A DNA stretch of 8,569 nt, from assembly GCA_030526935.1 (NCBI GenBank), contig JAUNBY010000001.1:1-8569 (forward strand). The letters are read 5' to 3'. Under the pieces are notes generated by a model, which did no database searches, was not told where the DNA came from, and worked only from the letters and a program-made list of their open reading frames with translations. Positions 1 to 6,151 of this stretch are shown piece after piece (the first letter of the stretch is position 1; every line of letters begins with the position of its first letter). Source of the stretch: Clostridia bacterium. GTDB taxonomy: Bacteria > Bacillota > Clostridia > Christensenellales > Aristaeellaceae. Position numbers and translations under genes: made by a program.

Positions 1-302
1 TCCCTCCAATGAAGATGTTACTCAATTCTATACTTTTTATTCAATATTGTCAAGCATATTTTACGGTTGAGCGAGACGTCGCGTGACAACCGATTAAACC
101 ACGGCTGAGTAAAACCGGTCAAAGCTTAGCGTATCGCGTTAATGTTTCGAGAAAGCGATGGATTTCGCAGGTATATCGATTATTCGGATGGCGCGGAGGT
201 AATTGCTGTATTTGAGGGAAGACGATGATACACAAAATTCGCTTTCAGGCACGGAAGCGGATTTTGTTTACGTCGGCGTCTCGAGCTTATCAGTTTTTTC
301 TC
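1..302. other. Upstream noncoding region
   Basis: I find no convincing gene here. All frames are broken by stops, and the longest plausible + strand reading frame (142-228, 28 codons beginning MFRESDGFRR) has no ribosome binding site and matches nothing I recognise; it could be a decayed gene end or chance. pyrH commonly lies directly upstream of frr in bacteria, but no pyrH C-terminus is visible, so frr is separated from any upstream gene by at least 374 bases. The only structure I can support is the hairpin at 233-266. Confidence 0.6.
233..270 (+). terminator. Possible intrinsic terminator hairpin
   Basis: CAAAATTCGCTT (233-244) can pair with AAGCGGATTTTG (255-266) as a 12-bp stem with one G-U pair and a 10-base loop, followed by TTTA. 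The A-rich left arm and T-rich right arm resemble a terminator that could work in both directions. The core is not very GC-rich and the U tract is short and interrupted, so the call is tentative. It lies upstream of the frr promoter and would close an upstream transcript rather than control frr. Confidence 0.35.
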
Positions 303-331
303 TTGCACATTTGAGCCATATCAGCTATAAT
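303..331 (+). promoter_or_regulatory. Sigma-A promoter for frr operon
   Basis: TTGCAC (303-308) and a perfect TATAAT (326-331) are separated by exactly 17 bases, the ideal spacing for the housekeeping sigma factor. Transcription would begin near 338, giving a leader of about 37 bases before frr. It is the only strong promoter I could find in the window. No intrinsic terminator is evident downstream of it, so it could in principle serve the whole run up to polC. Confidence 0.85.
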
Positions 332-374
332 AATCCTTAGCAATCATGTATATTACTCGACAGGAGGATGCTTT

Positions 375-935
375 ATGATGTATAAGGACCTGATTAAAAC
401 GGCTGGAGAAAAGATGGACAAGACCATCGCCGTTTTTAAGCGCGAATTGTCGACCCTTCGCGCGGGGCGCGCCAATCCCCAGATACTCGACCGCATTCAG
501 GTGGATTATTACGGAACGCCCACGCCTCTCAATCAATTGGGCAATATATCGTCTCCCGAGCCGCGTATGCTCGTAATCGCCCCGTGGGAAGCCAAGATGA
601 TACCGGCGATAGAGAAGGAGATTCAAAAGTCCGATCTGGGAATCAACCCCTCTAACGACGGAAAGGTCATAAGGCTCGTCATACCCGAGCTTAACGAGGA
701 GCGCCGCCGCGACCTGTGCAAGCAGGTCAAAAAGCAGGTCGAAGCCGGCAAGGTCGCCATCCGCGCCGTGCGCCGCGATACGATGGAGTCCCTCAAGAAG
801 ATGAAGAAGGATTCAGAAATAACCGAGGACGATATGAAGCTTGCGGATACCGAGCTTCAAAAGGTCACCGACGCCCATATAAAGGAAATGGACAAGGTCG
901 GCGACGACAAGGAGAAGGAGATAATGTCAGTCTGA
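375..935 (+). CDS. frr: Ribosome recycling factor
   Basis: RRF acts in the cytoplasm with EF-G to split post-termination ribosomes and free the mRNA and tRNA for a new round of initiation. The 186-residue product is full length (family about 185). Family hallmarks are visible: the N-terminal helix with the STLRAGRANP segment (residues 26-35), the domain II stretch YYGTPTPLNQLGNIS (about 45-59), INPSNDGKVIRLVIPELNEERR (about 90-111) and the long charged C-terminal helices. A strong AGGAGG (362-367) lies 7 bases before the ATG at 375; the adjacent ATG at 378 is an almost equally good start. The TGA stop (933-935) overlaps the next start by one base. It is the first gene after the promoter at 303-331. 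Confidence 0.97.
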   Translation: MMYKDLIKTAGEKMDKTIAVFKRELSTLRAGRANPQILDRIQVDYYGTPTPLNQLGNISSPEPRMLVIAPWEAKMIPAIEKEIQKSDLGINPSNDGKVIRLVIPELNEERRRDLCKQVKKQVEAGKVAIRAVRRDTMESLKKMKKDSEITEDDMKLADTELQKVTDAHIKEMDKVGDDKEKEIMSV

Positions 936-1183
936 TGCGCGATAATGTCGTCGATCAGTGTGAATATGCGGAGGGGCGCGATCCCCTCCACATTGACGCC
1001 GGGATTTTAGGCCTGCCGCTCGATGAGGCGCTGAGGCGCTTAGACAGCGCCTCGCCCGTTATAGAGTATACCAGGTCTCCCAGGAGCGATTCCGATGCCG
1101 GAACAGCCCGCGTCGTGCGCGTGAAAAGCGGCGTTATAACGGCGGCTTTTTTTAACGACATACAAGGCGAAAAGGGCGTTTAA
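935..1183 (+). CDS. Small unrecognised protein, 82 aa
   Basis: This 82-codon frame begins at an ATG that shares one base with the frr stop, and ends 13 bases before the uppS start, so it fits the coupled operon layout exactly. An AAGGAG (915-920) sits 14 bases upstream, which is rather far, so expression probably relies on coupling to frr. The frame stays open further upstream inside frr, but that part is a shadow of frr. The product is soluble-looking, with no signal peptide, membrane segment or cysteine pair. A central stretch, GLPLDEALRRLDSASP followed by a strand-like TARVVRVKSG, loosely recalls the alpha-beta pattern of PASTA-type repeats; this is only a resemblance. I do not recognise the family. 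Codon use and G+C match the neighbours, supporting a real resident gene. Confidence 0.7.
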   Translation: MRDNVVDQCEYAEGRDPLHIDAGILGLPLDEALRRLDSASPVIEYTRSPRSDSDAGTARVVRVKSGVITAAFFNDIQGEKGV

Positions 1184-1185
1184 TC

Positions 1186-1190
1186 AGGGG
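1186..1190 (+). promoter_or_regulatory. RBS deciding the uppS start
   Basis: AGGGG directly abuts the first ATG (1191) and leaves no spacer, but it stands 6 bases before the second in-frame ATG (1197). The second is therefore the better initiation codon. Confidence 0.65.
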
Positions 1191-1196
1191 ATGCAA

Positions 1197-1994
1197 ATGA
1201 GCTTTTTAGAAAACATAAGGGATTTCGCCGGTAAAGCGGCGACGGCGCTTTTACGAAACAGAAGGGCATCCGCGCATACGGGATTGCCGGAGGTCATGCC
1301 CCGGCATGTGGCTATTGTCATGGATGGCAATGGACGCTGGGCGAAAAGCCGCAATATGCCGCGTTCGGCGGGGCATTCGGTTGGCGTGGAAACCCTCAGG
1401 GATATAATTCGCGCCTGCGACGACTGGGGCATAGAGGCGCTTTCAATATACGCCTTTTCGACCGAGAACTGGCAGCGCCCCAAGGCCGAGGTCGATACTC
1501 TGATGGGGCTGCTGCTTCAGTATTTCATGTCGGAAATAGACGAGCTGGACGAAAAAAACGTTCGTATATTGATAATCGGCGATGTCGAGGGACTTCCCGC
1601 ACCGCAGCGCGAGGCGGTCAAAAAGGCCATGGACAGAACGGGCGGCAATACCGGCCTCAAGCTCAACATAGCCCTCAACTACGGCGGACGCCAGGAACTT
1701 GTAAACGCGGCTAAAAAGCTTATGAAAATGGCCGTCGAAGGCGAGATAGCGCCCGAGCGACTGGACGAAGGCATGTTCTCCGATTATCTGTATACCAGAG
1801 GACTTCCCGATGTGGATCTGTTCATCCGTACCAGCGGCGAAATGCGCACCTCCAATTTCCTGCCATGGCAGACGGCCTACGCGGAGATGGTATTCAATCC
1901 CGTAATGTGGCCGGATTATACCAGACAGGTATTTCTGGATGACTTGTGGGTGTACGCTTCGCGCGACAGGAGATTTGGAAAGGTGAAGTCATAA
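1197..1994 (+). CDS. uppS: Undecaprenyl diphosphate synthase
   Basis: This cis-prenyltransferase adds isopentenyl diphosphate units to farnesyl diphosphate to make the C55 lipid that carries peptidoglycan and wall-polymer precursors. The 265-residue product shows the family signatures in order: MDGNGRWA (residues 42-49) with the catalytic and Mg-binding aspartate D43, the FSTENW segment (87-92), NYGGRQE (161-167), and the C-terminal RTSGEMRTSNFLPWQ block (211-225) that binds the pyrophosphate. About 30 residues precede the core, slightly more than in short homologues. The start at 1197 is preferred over 1191 on ribosome-binding-site spacing. The TAA stop (1992-1994) shares one base with the cdsA start. 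It sits in one operon with dxr and ispG, which help make its substrate. Confidence 0.96.
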   Translation: MSFLENIRDFAGKAATALLRNRRASAHTGLPEVMPRHVAIVMDGNGRWAKSRNMPRSAGHSVGVETLRDIIRACDDWGIEALSIYAFSTENWQRPKAEVDTLMGLLLQYFMSEIDELDEKNVRILIIGDVEGLPAPQREAVKKAMDRTGGNTGLKLNIALNYGGRQELVNAAKKLMKMAVEGEIAPERLDEGMFSDYLYTRGLPDVDLFIRTSGEMRTSNFLPWQTAYAEMVFNPVMWPDYTRQVFLDDLWVYASRDRRFGKVKS

Positions 1995-2854
1995 TGAGCG
2001 AAAGAACAAGAACCGAGAGAGTGAGCGACGCGCTTAAGCGCAACGCAACCGGCATTATTATGGCGGCGGTGTTGGTTCTCATATGGTATTTACAGGGATG
2101 GCCTTTGCGAGTCACGCTGGCGTTTATGATGTTCATGTCGGTGTGGGAGATGTATTCGGCATTCGCGAAAAAAGGATATAAGCCCGCGCGCTGGGTGGGT
2201 ATACTATACTCCGTCGCGGCCATGCCGGTATACTTGACGCTTGGTCAAACCTCTCTTTTCGCGTTGAGCGCGCTATTATGCATAATCGGACTTTCGGCGC
2301 TCGTGTTCAAAGGCACGGTCGATTTGGAGGGCACGGTAGCTACGGTTTTGCCCATACTCTATCCGGGAATGCTTATAACGCTCATGTTCCCGCTGATGGA
2401 TATGCAGCCTCAGACGCTCGCGACAACCATAATCGGACTGTGTTTTCTGACAGCCATGCTCAACGACGTCGCGGCCTACGCCATAGGCCGCAGGTTCGGG
2501 AAGAGAAAGCTTTCGCCTGTCCTCAGCCCCAAAAAGTCCGTGGAGGGCGCCGTGGCGGGGCTGGCGATGTCGGTGGTGACCTGCGTATTGACGCCGTTGG
2601 TACTGGGCTTTCTCTCAGGAACGTTTGTATTTGATATGCTTCCCCTGCGCCATTTCGTCATAATAGGCGTTTTGACGGGAATCGCCGCGCCGTTGGGGGA
2701 TCTGAGCGCTTCCATGATAAAAAGGCACTGCGGCATAAAGGACTATGGAACCATGTTCCCCGGTCACGGAGGAATGATGGACAGGATGGACTCCGTGGTA
2801 TTTACCGGGGCGGTCGTATATTGCTACCTTACTTTCGTACAGAGGATGATTTGA
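1994..2854 (+). CDS. cdsA: Phosphatidate cytidylyltransferase
   Basis: This integral membrane enzyme makes CDP-diacylglycerol from CTP and phosphatidic acid, the branch point for anionic and zwitterionic phospholipids. The 286-residue product has several hydrophobic segments (around 20-35, 38-55, 66-82, 87-104, 115-135, 142-160, 188-212, 220-236) and ends in the CTP transferase signature: SASMIKRHCGIKDYG (238-252) followed by FPGHGGMMDRMDS (255-267), with the conserved K-R, K-D, H-G-G and D-R-x-D residues all present. The frame is open upstream to 1946, but the ATG at 1994 is chosen because it overlaps the uppS stop by one base and has AGGTGA (1981-1986) 7 bases before it. Its stop overlaps the dxr start by one base. 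Confidence 0.96.
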   Translation: MSERTRTERVSDALKRNATGIIMAAVLVLIWYLQGWPLRVTLAFMMFMSVWEMYSAFAKKGYKPARWVGILYSVAAMPVYLTLGQTSLFALSALLCIIGLSALVFKGTVDLEGTVATVLPILYPGMLITLMFPLMDMQPQTLATTIIGLCFLTAMLNDVAAYAIGRRFGKRKLSPVLSPKKSVEGAVAGLAMSVVTCVLTPLVLGFLSGTFVFDMLPLRHFVIIGVLTGIAAPLGDLSASMIKRHCGIKDYGTMFPGHGGMMDRMDSVVFTGAVVYCYLTFVQRMI

Positions 2855-4008
2855 TGAGGACTATCGCGATATTGGGGGCGACGGGTTCCATAGGCACGCA
2901 GGCGGCGGACGTCGTTATGAGGCATCCCGATATGTTCGACGCGACGGTCTTGACGGCGCATGGCCGTTCGGAGCGGCTTTTTGACCTCGCGAGAAAACTG
3001 AAGCCGCAAGTCGCGGGTCTCGTCGTCGAGCCTGAAAGCATACCCGACGACCTGAAGGACATAGGATGGTTTTTCGGGGAGGATTGCTCGGAAAAGGCGC
3101 TAAAAGCCGCCAGACCCGACGACGCGCTGGCGAGCGTCGTCGGCATAGCGGGACTTCCCGCGGTAATTACGGCGTTGGACTGCTGCGAAAGGGTGCTCCT
3201 TGCCAACAAAGAAGCCCTTGTGACGGGCGGAAACCTCGTCATGAATAAAGCCCGCGAGCGCGGAGTAAAGCTCATACCCGTAGACAGCGAGCACAGCGCC
3301 ATATTCCAGTGCCTCGAAGCCGCGAATAAAAACGCGCCGTCGAGGTTGATACTCACCTGCTCAGGCGGCTCTCTTCGCGATTGGGATATTGATAAGCTCG
3401 ACAGCGCGAAGGTTTCAGACGTCGTAAAGGGGCACCCTACATGGAACATGGGCGCTAAAATAACCGTCGATTGCGCGACGATGATGAACAAGGGTCTCGA
3501 GGTTATGGAGGCTAAATACCTGTTCGACATGCCACAGGAGAAAATCGACGTTATAATGCACCCGGATTCAATCGTCCATTCGCTCGTGGAGTTCGAGGAC
3601 GGCGCGATGCTGGCGCAATTGGGAACTCCCGATATGCGCGTCGCCATAGCATATGCCATGAGCTATCCCAAAAGGGTAGATACGGGAGCGAAAAGGCTCG
3701 ATCTCGCGGACGTAAGCAAATTGTCCTTCTACGATGTGGACGAGAGGCGCTATCCGTTGTTTAAACTCGCGACAGAAGCTCTGAAGGCGGGGGGAAGCGC
3801 ACCCATAGCGCTCAACGCGGCGAACGAGGAAGCGGTTGGGGCGTTTATAAGAGGGAGAATATCGTTCGGCGGAATATGCGGCATAGTGAAAGAAGCGCTT
3901 GAAAGAATCCCGCGTATGAACGCCGACAGCATACAGGCGGTTTATGAATGCGACAGGGTCGCTCGGATTATGACGCTTGAAATAATCAATCGAAAGGATT
4001 TGAAATGA
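2854..4008 (+). CDS. dxr: 1-Deoxy-D-xylulose-5-phosphate reductoisomerase
   Basis: Dxr converts DXP to 2-C-methyl-D-erythritol 4-phosphate with NADPH and a divalent metal, the first committed step of the MEP isoprenoid pathway and the target of fosmidomycin. The 384-residue product is full length. Visible elements are the Rossmann motif GATGSIG (residues 8-14), LANKE (116-120), the metal and substrate site VDSEHSAIFQ (143-152, with D144 and E146), LTCSGGSLRD (167-176), HPTWNMG (194-200) and NKGLEVMEA (212-220, with metal ligand E216). A cysteine (C169) sits where Ala or Gly is usual before SGG. The ATG at 2854 is chosen over an upstream in-frame TTG (2821) because it overlaps the cdsA stop and has AGAGG (2841-2845) 8 bases before it. 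Its stop overlaps the rseP start (ATGA). Confidence 0.97.
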   Translation: MRTIAILGATGSIGTQAADVVMRHPDMFDATVLTAHGRSERLFDLARKLKPQVAGLVVEPESIPDDLKDIGWFFGEDCSEKALKAARPDDALASVVGIAGLPAVITALDCCERVLLANKEALVTGGNLVMNKARERGVKLIPVDSEHSAIFQCLEAANKNAPSRLILTCSGGSLRDWDIDKLDSAKVSDVVKGHPTWNMGAKITVDCATMMNKGLEVMEAKYLFDMPQEKIDVIMHPDSIVHSLVEFEDGAMLAQLGTPDMRVAIAYAMSYPKRVDTGAKRLDLADVSKLSFYDVDERRYPLFKLATEALKAGGSAPIALNAANEEAVGAFIRGRISFGGICGIVKEALERIPRMNADSIQAVYECDRVARIMTLEIINRKDLK

Positions 4009-5144
4009 CAAACGCGCTGTATATCATTCTCGCCATAGTCGTATTTGGCGTGATCGTATTCTTCCATGAACTGGGACATTTTCTCGCCGCGCGTACGTGC
4101 GGCATAGCGGTAGACGAGTTTTCCATAGGCTTCGGCCCAAGTCTCATAAGTAAAAAAAGAAAAAACACCCTTTATTCTATAAGGCTTTTGCCGCTTGGCG
4201 GATTCTGCCGCTTCGTCGGAGAAGACGACGACAGCGACGCCGAAGGCGCGTTCAATAAGCAAAGCGTTTTCAAGAGGATGATAGTTACATTCTCAGGCCC
4301 TTTTATGAACTTCGTGCTCGCGTATATAGCTACGGTCGTATATCTGATGGCGATTGGCGTTGTGTTTAACGCCCCCGTCGTCTACGACGTCATGGAGGGA
4401 ACAAACGCACAGCTGGCGGGCTTGCGGTCGGGAGATGTAATCGTTTCGATAGACGGCGAGGAGATATCCTTCGATTACGAAGGCCATCTTCGCATATCTG
4501 AGATAATCAGCGAGAACGAGCCAGACGAACCAATGACATTTACTATTCAGCGCAATGACGAGACGTTTGACGTCGATATCGCCGCGCAACCAGTCGAGGG
4601 AGGCGTGCAAATAGGCATATACCTCGGAGGCTATTACTACAGATATAATCTGCCGGACGCGCTCGGTCAGAGCTTCAGCGCCGTTTGGAACGTATTGACG
4701 GTAATGCTCGACGCGCTCAGAAACATGTTTACGACCGGAGAGGGCATAGAGGATACCGCAGGACCCGTCGGAGCCATAACCATGATGTCCACGCAGATGC
4801 AGCAGGGCATGGATATGACGCTTTATATGATAATACTCATATCTATGAATTTGGGCATTATAAACCTTTTTCCCGTGCCGGGACTCGATGGGGGAAGGCT
4901 GCTGTTTCAGGTGGTAGAAGCCGTAAGGCGCAAGCCGATAAAGCCCGAACACGAGGGATGGATACACGCGGGTGGTATAATTGCGCTGTTGGGGCTGATG
5001 GTGCTGCTTACATACAGGGACATAGCAAGGCTGATAACGGGGGGGGTAGGCGGAAGAGGGAGGAGTAAAGGCGGATATGTTTATAATGGGAGAAGAACCC
5101 TTGCCAAATGTAACGGCTGCCGAGTTAAAGGATTATTATGGTGA
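4005..5144 (+). CDS. rseP: Site-2-type intramembrane zinc protease
   Basis: RseP (RasP in Bacillus) cleaves membrane-embedded substrates such as anti-sigma factors and leftover signal peptides. Seen here: an N-terminal membrane segment holding HELGH (residues 21-25, zinc ligands H21 and H25, catalytic E22), a second segment after FSGPFMN (96-102), one PDZ domain (about 125-195), and a C-terminal segment with NLFPVPGLDGG (287-297, zinc ligand D295). A last hydrophobic segment spans about 322-337. The start overlaps dxr in ATGA and has AAAGGA (3993-3998). The recognisable protein ends near residue 347 (LITGG). The open frame continues for 32 more residues with no family character, rich in Gly, Arg and Lys, and overlaps the next ORF by 68 bases. 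Removing one G from the G8 tract at 5039-5046 would put TAG (5047-5049) in frame, so the tail is probably a recent frameshift or a sequence error. Confidence 0.93.
   Translation: MTNALYIILAIVVFGVIVFFHELGHFLAARTCGIAVDEFSIGFGPSLISKKRKNTLYSIRLLPLGGFCRFVGEDDDSDAEGAFNKQSVFKRMIVTFSGPFMNFVLAYIATVVYLMAIGVVFNAPVVYDVMEGTNAQLAGLRSGDVIVSIDGEEISFDYEGHLRISEIISENEPDEPMTFTIQRNDETFDVDIAAQPVEGGVQIGIYLGGYYYRYNLPDALGQSFSAVWNVLTVMLDALRNMFTTGEGIEDTAGPVGAITMMSTQMQQGMDMTLYMIILISMNLGIINLFPVPGLDGGRLLFQVVEAVRRKPIKPEHEGWIHAGGIIALLGLMVLLTYRDIARLITGGVGGRGRSKGGYVYNGRRTLAKCNGCRVKGLLW
5039..5046 (+). repeat. G8 homopolymer at the rseP 3' end
   Basis: Eight consecutive G follow the codons for L-I-T. With seven G the frame reads ACG GGG GGG TAG, giving a clean end at residue 347; with eight, translation continues to 5144. 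Such tracts are prone to replication slippage, transcriptional slippage and sequencing or assembly error. Confidence 0.85.
5057..5065 (+). promoter_or_regulatory. Strong Shine-Dalgarno after rseP core end
   Basis: AGGGAGGAG lies 11 bases before the ATG at 5077, with AAAGG (5068-5072) closer in. Its position just after the probable original rseP stop (5047-5049) suggests it may once have served ispG, before the accessory genes separated the two. That history is inferred. Confidence 0.55.
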
Positions 5145-5436
5145 TAATCCGTCAGAACAAGAGTTAGCAACCGCATTTGCAGTTTCCAGCAACCAGTTTT
5201 GCTGGGTGGAAGATAATGAATATGATTATGAAGAAGGCACTGTAGATTGGGGCTATGCTTGCGCAATTACTGATGAGTGGTATGATTTGATGGAATTCTA
5301 TCAAGAAAAAATCTTTACGATATTAAAAAATGAAGGCATTTCAATAGTATCTACCGGACAAATAAGAATCCTTGTACCATTCATGGAACGCAATGGCTAT
5401 ATCAATGCAGGCGGCTGGTGGATCAGAAAACAATAG
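5077..5436 (+). CDS. Unrecognised acidic 119-aa protein
   Basis: I do not recognise this family. The product is strongly acidic in its N-terminal half (EDNEYDYEEGTVDW, residues 45-58), rich in Tyr and Trp, with no signal peptide or membrane segment. The middle (about 66-87) looks helical, and the C-terminal part (ISIVSTGQIRILVPFMERNGYI, about 88-109) alternates in a strand-helix manner, ending in GGWWIRKQ. This could be a small single-domain cytoplasmic protein. The start at 5077 is supported by AGGGAGGAG; an alternative ATG at 5086 has AAGGCGG (5069-5075) about 10 bases before it. By hand count, bases 5161-5400 are about 38% G+C, clearly lower than the flanking core genes, and the codons are A/T-ending, which suggests acquisition from elsewhere. 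Its beginning overlaps the extended rseP frame. It has no paralogue or toxin-antitoxin partner that I can see nearby. Confidence 0.75.
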   Translation: MFIMGEEPLPNVTAAELKDYYGDNPSEQELATAFAVSSNQFCWVEDNEYDYEEGTVDWGYACAITDEWYDLMEFYQEKIFTILKNEGISIVSTGQIRILVPFMERNGYINAGGWWIRKQ

Positions 5437-5630
5437 CTCCCGAGTTGTCTGTTACACTAACGGCCAACCCCGCAAACTATCGACGCTACGCAACAACGAC
5501 TCCGTAGGGGAGCGCATTGCGCTCCCGGAACTTTCGCGAGGCATGGTTTGTCTAACGGGCTACGCCGTCCCCCGTATATGCCGCATTGTAAACGCTACAG
5601 ATAGATTGAAATCTGAGGAAGTGACGCAAA
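5437..5630. other. Noncoding spacer inside the accessory insert
   Basis: This 194-base gap is the longest noncoding stretch between genes downstream of frr. A + strand frame runs through it (5372-5674) but overlaps two better genes, and its translation is Arg-, Asn- and Ser-rich with no domain character, so I do not call it. The spacer holds a strong palindrome (5508-5526), a weaker CTACG...CGTAG pairing just before it, and two copies of CTAACGG. GAGGAA (5615-5620) is the ribosome binding site of the following gene. I find no convincing promoter. Confidence 0.6.
5508..5526. repeat. Perfect palindrome / hairpin
   Basis: GGGAGCGC (5508-5515) pairs perfectly with GCGCTCCC (5519-5526) around the 3-base loop ATT, making a very stable GC-rich hairpin in both strands. 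No U tract follows on either strand, so it is not a normal intrinsic terminator. It may be a dispersed palindromic repeat unit or an mRNA structure between the two flanking genes; a genome-wide copy count would decide. Confidence 0.7.
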
Positions 5631-6122
5631 ATGCTCAAAGAGAAACTGACAGAAAAGATGATCGTGTTTTATAAAGGAAATATCAGAGACATCAACCATT
5701 TTATCAAGGTACACGCGTTTGCCTCGTTGATTGGAAAAATGGAGGGCATCGACGCGGAGACTCTGAATACTTTGGAGATTGCCGCAATCGTCCATGACAT
5801 CGCCTGTCCTCTCTGCCGCGAGAAATATGGCAACACTAACGGTGCGCGTCAGGAGGAGGAGAGCGAGGCTCTGCTCGTAGAATTCCTGCGCGAGTTTCAC
5901 CTTTCACCGGAGGTGGAGAAGCGGGTAATTTTCCTTGTGACGCATCACCACACATACGACGCGGTTAACGGTATTGATTACCAGATTCTGCTTGAGGCGG
6001 ACTTTTTGGTGAATGCCGGCGAGTCTGAAAAGTACGCCACAGCCATCGGGCAATTCCGCAAAAACGTATTCAAAACTGCGACGGGACACCGTTTGTTAAA
6101 AGAAATCCATGATGGGACTTGA
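5631..6122 (+). CDS. HD-domain phosphohydrolase-like protein
   Basis: The 163-residue product has the HD superfamily metal site: H23 in DINHFIKVHAFA (residues 20-31), the H55-D56 doublet in AAIVHDIAC (51-59), the histidine cluster HHHTYD (105-110), and D124 in ILLEADFLVN (119-128). HD proteins hydrolyse phosphate esters of nucleotides or other small molecules using bound divalent metal. This type, with REKYG, a Q-E-E segment and LVxHHHTY, is common as a stand-alone protein in Clostridia; its substrate is unknown to me. It appears complete and cytoplasmic. GAGGAA (5615-5620) lies 10 bases before the ATG. It is in the accessory insert between rseP and ispG and is followed 29 bases later by the broken cupin gene. 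The loop C59-P60-L61-C62 after the HD doublet has two nearby cysteines, where Gly is the commoner first residue. Confidence 0.88.
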   Translation: MLKEKLTEKMIVFYKGNIRDINHFIKVHAFASLIGKMEGIDAETLNTLEIAAIVHDIACPLCREKYGNTNGARQEEESEALLVEFLREFHLSPEVEKRVIFLVTHHHTYDAVNGIDYQILLEADFLVNAGESEKYATAIGQFRKNVFKTATGHRLLKEIHDGT

Positions 6123-6141
6123 TTTAATACTCCATGATGGG
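6106..6141 (+). repeat. 11-bp direct repeat TCCATGATGGG
   Basis: TCCATGATGGG occurs at 6106-6116 (end of the HD gene) and again at 6131-6141 (leader of the cupin gene), 25 bases apart. The second copy supplies part of the cupin ribosome binding site (GGGGGA, 6139-6144). It could mark a small duplication or a junction where the two genes were joined; chance is also possible at this length. Confidence 0.5.
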
Positions 6142-6151
6142 GGAATGAACT

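Noticed and set aside
1946..1993. Upstream extension of cdsA by 16 residues
   Set aside because: The ATG at 1994 overlaps the uppS stop by one base and has a well-spaced ribosome binding site; the extension lies inside uppS and adds no family sequence.
2829..3659. 276-aa open frame on the - strand
   Set aside because: It lies wholly opposite dxr, a full-length gene with all its catalytic motifs; its translation is Ser- and Ala-rich without domains, as expected from an antisense shadow.
4293..4967. 224-aa open frame on the - strand
   Set aside because: It is antisense to rseP, with a His-, Tyr- and Arg-rich translation typical of a shadow frame and no recognisable motif.
5508..5526. Intrinsic terminator after the 119-aa gene
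   Set aside because: The stem is strong, but no run of T follows on either strand.
5372..5674. 100-aa + strand frame across the spacer
   Set aside because: It overlaps the ends of two better supported genes, has no good ribosome binding site, and most of it translates the palindromic noncoding spacer.
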